From Bacteroidales bacterium UBA4417 (lineage in GTDB: Bacteria; Bacteroidota; Bacteroidia; Bacteroidales; UBA4417), in assembly GCA_002389705.1 (NCBI GenBank), contig DGQJ01000079.1, forward strand, positions 402 through 7,685: a stretch of DNA of 7,284 nt. Reading direction: 5' to 3'. A program made the translations under genes and the position numbers. Of the stretch, positions 1-4,842 are shown in pieces. Numbering within the stretch: position 1 is the stretch's first letter; every line of letters starts with the position of its first letter. The notes below the pieces were generated by a model, which ran no database searches, had not been told where the DNA came from, and worked only from the letters and a program-made list of their open reading frames with translations.

Positions 1-503
1 CTGAATTTTACAACTTCACCCCTGATTTTAACGGTTTGGCCTGCATATTTTTCTTTGTTACCATACAATTCGGCAATGGTAATGCCGCCTTTGGCAGGAT
101 CCACTTTTATACCTTCTTTGGCTACAGGCGCCTGTTTACCTTTGGTTGAATCGGCAACACTTACCGTCATAGTGATGGGCTTATCACTGAATTTATCCAC
201 AAAAAATATGGAAGGAAATGTACGGTTCAGCTCCTTGCTCGTAAAGTTTGTCATTTCCATCCCCGTCATATAGTAATAGGTTTTACCTTTTTCAATTTCA
301 GCCTTGCTGATAGCTATCCAGTTTTCGGTGCCATCCTCCGATACCAGGATGTAGGTATAACTACCTGTTTGTAATACTTCCTCAGCAGTGACTTTATGAA
401 CATTTGGGGCAAGGTTTTCGTCCTTTCCGCTTTTTGGCTTGCAGCTGAATGCAAATACCAGTATGCCGGCCAGCAATACAAATAATTTAAGTTTCATTTT
501 CAT
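1..503 (-). CDS. Lipoprotein with OB-fold-like region, 3'-truncated by window edge
   Basis: Reading leftward from the ATG at 503, 167 codons are open to the window edge, so the C-terminus is missing. The N-terminus MKMKLK is followed by a hydrophobic stretch and the lipobox AFSC (Cys21), so the protein should be a lipid-anchored envelope protein. Residues 43-105 form one module: YTYILVSEDGTENWIAIS, then YYYMTGMEMTNFTSKELNR and a hydrophobic strand IFFVDKF. A second segment (141-167, ITIAELYGNKEKYAGQTVKIRG) has the look of the first strands of an OB-fold. I recall this architecture from uncharacterised Bacteroidota and other Gram-negative lipoproteins; the OB-fold call is from sequence feel, not a search. 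A second in-frame ATG at 497 is an equally possible start. Function is unknown. It has its own promoter and two palindromes upstream and no visible operon partner in the window. Confidence 0.85.
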   Translation of the reverse strand, partial: MKMKLKLFVLLAGILVFAFSCKPKSGKDENLAPNVHKVTAEEVLQTGSYTYILVSEDGTENWIAISKAEIEKGKTYYYMTGMEMTNFTSKELNRTFPSIFFVDKFSDKPITMTVSVADSTKGKQAPVAKEGIKVDPAKGGITIAELYGNKEKYAGQTVKIRGEVVKF

Positions 504-536
504 GATTCTGGTTTGAGTTAACGTAATTTTAAAGCG

Positions 537-552
537 TGCTAAATATTTAGCA
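537..552. promoter_or_regulatory. Perfect 16-bp palindrome at the predicted transcription start
   Basis: TGCTAAATATTTAGCA is a perfect inverted repeat with no spacer. It lies just downstream of the -7 box at 554-561, over the predicted start of transcription of the lipoprotein gene that starts at 503. It could be a dimeric-regulator operator. The alternative is a chance AT-rich palindrome. Confidence 0.45.
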
Positions 553-553
553 A

Positions 554-561
554 CAAAAGTA
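554..561 (-). promoter_or_regulatory. Candidate -7 promoter box for the lipoprotein gene starting at 503
   Basis: On the minus strand this reads TACTTTTG, an exact match to the Bacteroidota -7 consensus TAnnTTTG. A start point about 7 bases further on gives a leader of roughly 40-45 nt before the ATG at 503. The matching -33 position (about 580-584) is poor (TTCA/ATTC instead of TTTG) and falls in the arm of a palindrome, which fits an activator-dependent or repressed promoter. Confidence 0.55.
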
Positions 562-584
562 TTCATATTTGATCATATATGAAT
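561..584. promoter_or_regulatory. 24-bp near-perfect palindrome between the -33 and -7 positions
   Basis: The two 12-bp half-sites, ATTCATATTTGA on the left and TCATATATGAAT on the right, are reverse complements except for one position (569/576). The centre is TGATCA. It abuts the -7 box at 554-561 and fills the -33 to -7 interval of the same promoter. Inferred to be an operator; the binding protein is unknown. Confidence 0.5.
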
Positions 585-626
585 GTTTCTCTGTATAATT
601 CGGGAATAAATTAAATAATTTTCATG

Positions 627-645
627 AAAAACCCGCGTGGCGGGC
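627..645 (-). terminator. Hairpin plus T-run, orphan minus-strand terminator-like element
   Basis: On the minus strand CCCGC-CAC-GCGGG is followed at once by TTTTT (positions 631-627), which is the shape of a short intrinsic terminator. There is no minus-strand gene between it and 1026, so either it belongs to an unannotated transcript, it shields the divergent lipoprotein promoter, or it is chance. Confidence 0.4.
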
Positions 646-812
646 CTTTGCATGGCAGTTGACTGTCAATTGAACACCCATAAATCGGCGGGTAAAAACC
701 AGTTGCGTTCCAAATTCCGGATTTTCAGTCGTTAAGTAAAATGTGGTACCTTTATAACGCATAATTAAAAGACTGTTTAAATTTGTTCTGTAAATACAAT
801 TGGGTGAGCAAA

Positions 813-868
813 AGACCTTAGACCTTAGACCGAAGACCGGAGACGGAAGTCAGAAGACGGAAGACGGA
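813..868. repeat. Tandem array of eight 7-bp units (AGACCTT to AGACGGA)
   Basis: The units in order are AGACCTT, AGACCTT, AGACCGA, AGACCGG, AGACGGA, AGTCAGA, AGACGGA, AGACGGA. The first four bases are AGAC in seven of eight units, and the last three drift from CTT to GGA along the array. It is intergenic, in no coding frame, and strongly purine-biased on the plus strand. The period and boundaries are read directly; the function is unknown. Confidence 0.85.
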
Positions 869-879
869 AGTATCATGAA

Positions 880-909
880 TTGAAGGTCCGGGTTTAGTTG
901 ATATTTTTG
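880..909 (+). promoter_or_regulatory. Candidate promoter for the small lipoprotein gene at 1027
   Basis: TATTTTTG at 902-909 matches TAnnTTTG exactly, and TTG at 880-882 lies 19 bases upstream as a partial -33 element. It would give a leader of about 110 nt before the ATG at 1027, longer than at the other promoters here. TAATTTTT at 961-968 is a weaker, closer alternative. Confidence 0.4.
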
Positions 910-1026
910 CTACCATCCCTCGCCGTTTCTCCTCTTCGCCTCTCTTGAAGTTAAAAACAATAATTTTTAAGCAGATTCTAAAAGTTAAAAAAATATATCC
1001 GGTATCAATCTTAATACATGTAAAAT

Positions 1027-1335
1027 ATGATTCTTTCAGAAAATCTACGTAAAATCACTGTTGCTGCATTTATGGTATTAACAGCAGTATTGCTGGTAAG
1101 CTGCGCCAACCAGGAGGTTGTGACTCCATGCCTGAAAGGGCACACTTATGGGTTCCTGGGTGGACTGCTTCACGGATTTATAGCTCCCTTCGACCTGATC
1201 GCAATGCTGTTTCGTGATGATGTTACTGTTTACGCCCCCAACAATAATGGCGCATGGTATGCTTTCGGTTTCCTGATCGGAAGTGGTGGCTGGGGCTTTT
1301 TCGGGGGGAACCGCAGTTCGCGGAAGAAAGGATAA
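1027..1335 (+). CDS. Small Gly/aromatic-rich lipoprotein, uncharacterised
   Basis: This 102-residue protein has a short basic N-terminus, a hydrophobic core and the lipobox LVSC (Cys26), so it should be a lipid-anchored envelope protein. The mature part has a second Cys (35), a Gly/aromatic amphipathic block (residues 38-62, with HTYGFLGGLLHGFIAPFDLI), the polar NNNGAW at 72-77, a second Gly-rich hydrophobic block (FGFLIGSGGWGFFGG, 80-94) and a basic tail, RSSRKKG. I recall similarly sized proteins with the same HGFIAPFD and SGGWGF-type motifs in several Bacteroidota; no function is known to me. An ATG at 1018 is followed directly by a stop, so 1027 is the only sensible start. It is convergent with the META-domain gene and transcribed alone. 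Confidence 0.85.
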   Translation: MILSENLRKITVAAFMVLTAVLLVSCANQEVVTPCLKGHTYGFLGGLLHGFIAPFDLIAMLFRDDVTVYAPNNNGAWYAFGFLIGSGGWGFFGGNRSSRKKG

Positions 1336-1376
1336 TAATAACCGGTTGAACCTGATCCTGCTTCGTTGATACAAGT

Positions 1377-1398
1377 CAGCCTGGCATTGCCATGGCTG
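1377..1398. terminator. Stem-loop between convergent genes, possible terminator without T-run
   Basis: CAGCCTGGC pairs with GCCATGGCTG around an ATT loop, giving a nine-base-pair stem with one bulged T. It sits between the ends of two convergent genes (1335 and 1443), the expected place for a shared transcript end. Neither side has a T-run, so it may be a 3'-end stabilising hairpin rather than an intrinsic terminator. Confidence 0.4.
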
Positions 1399-1442
1399 GT
1401 ACTGAGCAGATAAGCAGCGAAAATACCCGGAATGGACCAGGT

Positions 1443-1868
1443 TTATTTCCTGGGCACGAATGTCATAATTTCGGTGGTTCCATCCAGTAATACCAGTTTA
1501 CCGCCGGTAAATTCAAGATTTTTCACTTTTTGTAGGGCTTCTAAAAAAAGCATTTCCCCATTGCCGGGGCAGGCCATGCGTGTCATGGCAGCGGGGACCA
1601 GGCTGATGTTGTTATTTTTTGCTTCGTAACTACCCGACATGCTGTTGCATCCTGATGATCCGGTATACCGTCCATCCTTATCAAAAACCAGGTATGGCAA
1701 TCCTTTCATAAATTGCTTTGCATCAACAGCCTTAGTATCCAAAGTATTTAACTCCCATGCCGAAACTGTAAGCTGGTCTTTCGCATCAAGTTTACTGCTT
1801 GTTTTACAGGCACTAACAAGCGCAATCAAACAAAACAAAACCTGAATTCTGAAACTGATGTTTCTCAT
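1443..1868 (-). CDS. META-domain (HslJ-like) lipoprotein
   Basis: From the ATG at 1868 this is a 141-residue protein: a basic N-terminus (MRNISFR), a hydrophobic stretch and lipobox VSAC (Cys21), then a META domain at about 36-140. META hallmarks visible are the opening W38-E-L, F62-x-x-D-G66, G73-C-N75 followed by G79-x-Y81, TRMACPG at 96-102, a helix with E/F/L (105-112), and a final L-x-L-x-D-G strand. The GCN and MACPG cysteines (74 and 100) are typical of the family. E. coli HslJ is a family member linked to heat shock and novobiocin resistance; no biochemical activity can be claimed here. A longer frame starts at 1895 but adds nine polar residues before the signal peptide, so 1868 is preferred. 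It is last in the probable operon, about 67 bp after the preceding stop, with no -7 box seen in the gap. Confidence 0.9.
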   Translation of the reverse strand: MRNISFRIQVLFCLIALVSACKTSSKLDAKDQLTVSAWELNTLDTKAVDAKQFMKGLPYLVFDKDGRYTGSSGCNSMSGSYEAKNNNISLVPAAMTRMACPGNGEMLFLEALQKVKNLEFTGGKLVLLDGTTEIMTFVPRK

Positions 1869-1894
1869 AAATTTATACTTTTTTTGATTGCTCA

Positions 1895-1913
1895 TAGTTT
1901 GAATTTTAAACTA
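1895..1913. promoter_or_regulatory. 19-bp near-perfect palindrome upstream of the META-domain gene
   Basis: TAGTTTGAA and TTTAAACTA flank a central T (1904), with one mismatched pair. It touches an upstream in-frame ATG (1895-1893) and lies 27 bp before the preferred start at 1868. It could be an operator or a weak RNA stem in the operon leader; AT-richness makes chance plausible. Confidence 0.3.
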
Positions 1914-1935
1914 GAAAACAGTACAGCCCTGAAGC

Positions 1936-2568
1936 CTACTTTTTTAACACACCTTCTTTATTTAGTTGTTTTAGCAGCATCTTTGAGTAGTCTTTAAAAA
2001 AGCTTTCAAGGTCAGTGGGATTATATGCATCCGATTGAATGGAATACAAATGCGTTTCGGTAGCCGCATCATAAAAATTGGTCTCGATGAAGTAGGTCAG
2101 GTTTTCGGTAATATATCCCGGTTCGGTTTCTTCATAATAATAATGCCCATAGTACCGGCCATAGCTCCCATAGTAGGAAGCGGTGGGATAAAACGTACGC
2201 TCAGGCTGGTACGATTCTTCCTTTTTAATGTCAAGCAGGGCTAATATAATTACGGCTTCACAACCTGATTGCTTAACTGCTTTTACCAGAATTTCGCTGG
2301 TTAACGAATCGGTTCCCATAAAAACGGGCGTTAATACATCGCTGCTTTTCACTGCCTTCTGGCCCCGTGAAGCGATAAGTTTTGCCATTTCGTTTTCGAT
2401 GTACAACCTGTTTTGCCATTCCCTGGTAAGCGCCATTACAAAAGTAGACTTATACGGCTTTTTGGGCAAAGCTTCCCGGTTTACCCACGAACTTAGCACC
2501 TGCTGAGGAGGCGTGCATGCCGACAGCAACATCAAAAGTAAAAATGCGGTATAAAGAATCCGGTTCAT
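1936..2568 (-). CDS. Lipoprotein with Tyr-rich segment, DUF4136-like candidate
   Basis: Starting at the ATG at 2568 gives a 210-residue protein, MNRILYTAFLLLMLLSAC, with lipobox LSAC (Cys18). A further upstream ATG at 2673 would bury this signal peptide behind 35 residues and overlap the preceding gene, so it is rejected. After the anchor come SSWVN (26-30), a strand/helix pair (FVMALT at 43-48, then an acidic/basic helix 49-68), a second helix (88-102), the strand CEAVIILALLD (103-113) and a Tyr-rich loop with YYGSYGRYYGHYYYEE at about 132-147, followed by a beta segment YFIETNFYDAATETHLYSI. The SSW start, the ARG-like helix end and the AVIILALLD strand resemble DUF4136-type or related envelope lipoproteins of unknown function; that family call is from memory. 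It is the middle gene of a probable operon, 49 bp after the beta-barrel gene. Confidence 0.82.
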   Translation of the reverse strand: MNRILYTAFLLLMLLSACTPPQQVLSSWVNREALPKKPYKSTFVMALTREWQNRLYIENEMAKLIASRGQKAVKSSDVLTPVFMGTDSLTSEILVKAVKQSGCEAVIILALLDIKKEESYQPERTFYPTASYYGSYGRYYGHYYYEETEPGYITENLTYFIETNFYDAATETHLYSIQSDAYNPTDLESFFKDYSKMLLKQLNKEGVLKK

Positions 2569-2617
2569 TTTTTCATTTTTAGTACTCAGATTATGATCCA
2601 CATTGTAAACGACATTG

Positions 2618-3235
2618 CTATTTGATTTTGTAAACCAGGCCCCCGGTAAAACCAAAGGACCATATCGGAACATAACCTGTTAAGCCCACACCAGAACCAC
2701 CTGTTCCCCAGTAAAAGCTACCTCCGGCGCTGGTAATCGGCAATGCCAGGTTGGTCTGAAGCCGGAGCCCGATTTTATCACTCGCCATTACTTTTAAACC
2801 GGCAACAAAACCTACAGAAAATTTTGTAATTGTGCTGAAACTATCATCGCGTGAACCCAGCCAGCCGGCGCCCAGGTTGAATCCGGTAAAGCCCGATACT
2901 TTTTCGTTGGCGGGGACAATACGCTGACCGCCAATTAACATATAATTTACCGCTACGGGGGTATCAACAAATTCGAAGCCCGAATAGCTGGATTGAGCCG
3001 TAGCATTGGTTTGGTACCTATAATAGGAAAGTTCGATGGCATTATACAAACCTGCTGTATACGTAAGTGCTCCACCATACGTAAACCCATCGTTGACCCG
3101 GGCCTGTCCGTTAGTAATATTTACAGTACTCCGGAAAGTGTATCCTGCAAATGGTGCAAGTTCAATACTTTGTGCAAGAACAGAAATGCTCGTCCAAATA
3201 GATAAAACAACAAGAAAAAGTAGTTTTTTTGTCAT
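2618..3235 (-). CDS. Outer-membrane beta-barrel protein
   Basis: This 205-residue protein has a cleavable signal peptide (MTKKLLFLVVLSIWTSISVLA, cut near AQ at 21-22). The mature part alternates polar and hydrophobic/aromatic residues as expected of transmembrane beta strands, such as IELAPFAGYTFRSTV, GGALTYTAGLYNAIELSYYR, AVNYMLIGGQRIV and FSVGFVAGLKVMASDKIGLR, and it ends with a strand (FGFTGGLVYKIK). Size and pattern suit a small 8-stranded OMP-type barrel (PF13505-like). I see no OmpA peptidoglycan-binding domain and no catalytic motif. It is the first gene of the minus-strand cluster, directly behind the best promoter in the window, and is followed by two lipoprotein genes. A structural or stress-related envelope role is inferred; ligand or pore function cannot be stated. 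Confidence 0.85.
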   Translation of the reverse strand: MTKKLLFLVVLSIWTSISVLAQSIELAPFAGYTFRSTVNITNGQARVNDGFTYGGALTYTAGLYNAIELSYYRYQTNATAQSSYSGFEFVDTPVAVNYMLIGGQRIVPANEKVSGFTGFNLGAGWLGSRDDSFSTITKFSVGFVAGLKVMASDKIGLRLQTNLALPITSAGGSFYWGTGGSGVGLTGYVPIWSFGFTGGLVYKIK

Positions 3236-3286
3236 GGGTCTAATACAGTGGGGTTAAACATTTTTTTTGAACCGGGTATTTATTTT

Positions 3287-3316
3287 CAAAGATAAGAAAA
3301 AAGCAATTAAAACAAA
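3287..3316 (-). promoter_or_regulatory. Strong Bacteroidota-type promoter for the 3235-1443 operon
   Basis: On the minus strand TTTG (3316-3313) and TATCTTTG (3294-3287) are separated by 18 bases, which matches the Bacteroidota primary-sigma consensus TTTG-N~19-TAnnTTTG at both boxes. Predicted transcription starts near 3280, about 45 nt before the ATG at 3235. No comparable promoter was found before the two downstream genes, so it probably drives all three. Confidence 0.7.
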
Positions 3317-3365
3317 CCAAGGCAAAGGCGTCAGCATGTCCAAATATCCTAATTACATATATTTT

Positions 3366-3397
3366 TTAGCAGGCTGAATTATTTATTCGTAAATTTG
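3366..3397 (+). promoter_or_regulatory. Promoter of the first paralog (3431)
   Basis: TAAATTTG at 3390-3397 is an exact -7 match, with TTAG at 3366-3369 as a partial -33 element 20 bases upstream. Transcription would begin near 3404, leaving a leader of about 27 nt. This excludes the in-frame ATG at 3395, which overlaps the -7 box, and supports the start at 3431. Confidence 0.6.
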
Positions 3398-3430
3398 ATG
3401 TTCAAATCGCAAGAAATTAAACCAAACATC

Positions 3431-4510
3431 ATGAAAAAATATTTGCTACTTATTCTGATCATTGCCCTGAGTATATTCAGTTCTGAAGTATCAGCGCAAG
3501 CAACAAGCGACACCACAATGCTGGGTTTGCCAGGTGATAACCTTGATCTGTATGCCGTACTCGAGATTTTTCAAAAATCGAAGACAATTGAGGATTTTGA
3601 AAAAACACTAAACGAAGAAAAAACCGGAATTAATAACCTGGATTTGAACCTGGACAAGAAAGTTGATTTCATAAAGGTAACCTCAAAGCAAAAAGATAAA
3701 GACTTCACTTTTATTTTACAGGTTGATGTTACCGAGAAAGAAACCCAGGATGTTGCTGTCATTCTTGTATCGAAAGATAAAAATGATAAGGTAAGCATGC
3801 AGATTGTGGGCGACCCGGATTTGTACGGGAAAAACTATGTTATTGAGCCCAAACCTGCTGCTCCCGCAGTTACTGCGAATCCGGGATATTCAGGTAGCGA
3901 TCCGGTAATAATTAACGCCCAGCCGACTACAACTGTTGTGGTGGTTGAATCAGCACCGATTGTTCAGTATGTATATTCGCCGGTTTATGTTCCCTATTAT
4001 CCTCCTTACCACTACGCATATTACCCGCCCTATTATACAGCTTTTACCGTTATGGCGGTAAGTGTATACCGTCATAATCATTATTATTACCACGCAGGAT
4101 ATCATGGCGGTTATAATAATAATACGGTAATCATTCATAATACCAATAATTACAATAATTACAATAACAGCAGACATACTTCCAATACCGTGAATCATAA
4201 TAATGCGAATGGAAGATATAACGGGAACAGGGCTTCAACCACTCAAACCAAGGGTTCAGGTTCATCAACACGGCCGTCGGCAACGCCATCAAAAAATCCT
4301 TCAAAAGGAACTTCATCAGCGAATCGTCCGACAACGTCTCCATCAACCAAACAGTCGACGGGGTCTTCATCAACGCGCCCAACTGCGTCACCTTCGGCAC
4401 AACCATCCCGATCTTCAGGATCATCAACGGCCAGGCCAGCTACAACCAATGGATCACGGCCGAGCAGTGGCAGTTATGGCGGCCGGGGAGGCGGAGGAAG
4501 ACACCGGTAA
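3431..4510 (+). CDS. Secreted protein, paralog 1: acidic-loop domain, Tyr/Pro segment, Asn-rich linker, Ser/Thr/Arg/Gly tail
   Basis: 359 residues from the ATG at 3431. The signal peptide is MKKYLLLILIIALSIFSSEVSA, cut near 22/23. A conserved domain at about 27-140 opens with LGLPGDNLDLYAVLEIFQKS and carries the loop D71-L-N-L-D75-K-K-V-D79, like an EF-hand or dockerin calcium loop but with Lys in place of the usual Gly, followed by beta strands FTFILQVDV and QDVAVILVSKD and the end motif DLYGKNYVIEP. Then come VVVVESAPIVQYVYSP (169-184), a Tyr/Pro run (YYPPYHYAYYPPYY, 189-202), a short hydrophobic patch, an Asn/His/Tyr linker (215-250) and a low-complexity tail of Ser/Thr/Pro/Arg units ending GGRGGGGRHR. 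I recall the N-terminal domain in uncharacterised Bacteroidota proteins; function unknown. The Tyr/Pro plus Asn-rich layout resembles tails of DUF3300 proteins, but homology is not established. Its close paralog follows at 4843. Confidence 0.88.
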   Translation: MKKYLLLILIIALSIFSSEVSAQATSDTTMLGLPGDNLDLYAVLEIFQKSKTIEDFEKTLNEEKTGINNLDLNLDKKVDFIKVTSKQKDKDFTFILQVDVTEKETQDVAVILVSKDKNDKVSMQIVGDPDLYGKNYVIEPKPAAPAVTANPGYSGSDPVIINAQPTTTVVVVESAPIVQYVYSPVYVPYYPPYHYAYYPPYYTAFTVMAVSVYRHNHYYYHAGYHGGYNNNTVIIHNTNNYNNYNNSRHTSNTVNHNNANGRYNGNRASTTQTKGSGSSTRPSATPSKNPSKGTSSANRPTTSPSTKQSTGSSSTRPTASPSAQPSRSSGSSTARPATTNGSRPSSGSYGGRGGGGRHR

Positions 4511-4542
4511 CAAAAATATGTTGTAAGTGTAAATGTAAATAG

Positions 4543-4584
4543 AATGAGGGTTTCGGTATATGAGAGCCCTCATTTTGTTTTTTT
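4543..4584 (+). terminator. Intrinsic terminator after paralog 1
   Basis: AATGAGGG (4543-4550) pairs perfectly with CCCTCATT (4567-4574), and up to three further pairs including G-U extend into the loop. TTTTGTTTTTTT follows (4573-4584). It lies 32 bp after the stop codon and separates the two paralogs into independent transcription units. Confidence 0.9.
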
Positions 4585-4786
4585 GGTTGGTCCGAATGAC
4601 GGATATTTTTAAACCAAAGAAACTTTGAATTCACGGTAGGTGGTGCTTCCTTATGCCATTTATAATATGTTAAAATTGCATCAAAGCTGCTCATATTTAA
4701 TAAAAGTGTGAAAAGAAGGTTCTTCACCATGCTTTTTACGCGGATAAATTTATTACAGTTGGTGTACTTGCTATTCAGGATACTTA

Positions 4787-4817
4787 TATGTTTCCAAAGA
4801 ATATTGTTGTATTTTTG
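4787..4817 (+). promoter_or_regulatory. Promoter of the second paralog (4843)
   Basis: TATTTTTG at 4810-4817 is an exact -7 match, with TATG (4787-4790) 19 bases upstream as a three-of-four -33 match. The predicted start near 4824 gives a very short leader of about 19 nt before the ATG at 4843. Confidence 0.6.
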
Positions 4818-4842
4818 ATAAAGGATTTAATTTTGGATTGAC

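Larger units (their letters stand above)
504..1026. other. 523-bp gene-free region
   Basis: No credible coding frame on either strand. It holds, from left to right, the promoter and two palindromes of the minus-strand lipoprotein gene (537-584), an orphan minus-strand hairpin with T-run (627-645), a short TTGAC-T-GTCAA inverted repeat (659-669), a 7-bp-period tandem array (813-868), a candidate promoter for the downstream gene (880-909), a pyrimidine-rich stretch (916-946), and an A/T-rich leader. I see nothing specific in 670-812. Confidence 0.7.
4511..4842. other. 332-bp spacer between the paralogs
   Basis: It contains the terminator of paralog 1 (4543-4584) and the promoter of paralog 2 (4787-4817). 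In between, 4585-4786 shows no credible gene on either strand, only AT-rich sequence with a minor CAAAG-AAA-CTTTG inverted repeat near 4616. It shows no obvious similarity to the region upstream of paralog 1 beyond the -7 box and the TTTGAT that it ends in. Confidence 0.7.

Noticed and set aside
55..273. Plus-strand 72-codon frame within the left-edge lipoprotein
   Set aside because: Antisense to a coherent lipoprotein reading; no leader, no promoter.
813..868. Heptamer array considered as a CRISPR remnant
   Set aside because: Units are 7 bp, contiguous and without spacers; no cas-like gene nearby.
1078..1374. Minus-strand frame opposite the small lipoprotein
   Set aside because: The plus-strand frame has a lipobox and coherent hydrophobic pattern; this one has neither.
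2569..2673. Extension of the DUF4136-like lipoprotein to an upstream ATG, overlapping the beta-barrel gene
   Set aside because: It would place 35 non-signal residues before a clear lipoprotein signal peptide and overlap coding sequence of the preceding gene.
4148..4165. Two AATTACAAT units in paralog 1
   Set aside because: Explained by the Asn/Tyr linker codons (NNYNNYNN); no independent signal.
4616..4634. CAAAG-AAA-CTTTG hairpin in the spacer between the paralogs
   Set aside because: Short, AT-rich, without a T-run and not tied to a gene boundary; expected by chance.
4440..4730. Minus-strand frame of 96 codons spanning the end of paralog 1 and its terminator
   Set aside because: It runs antisense through a strong terminator and into the paralog 1 tail, with no recognisable motif and no -7 box upstream.
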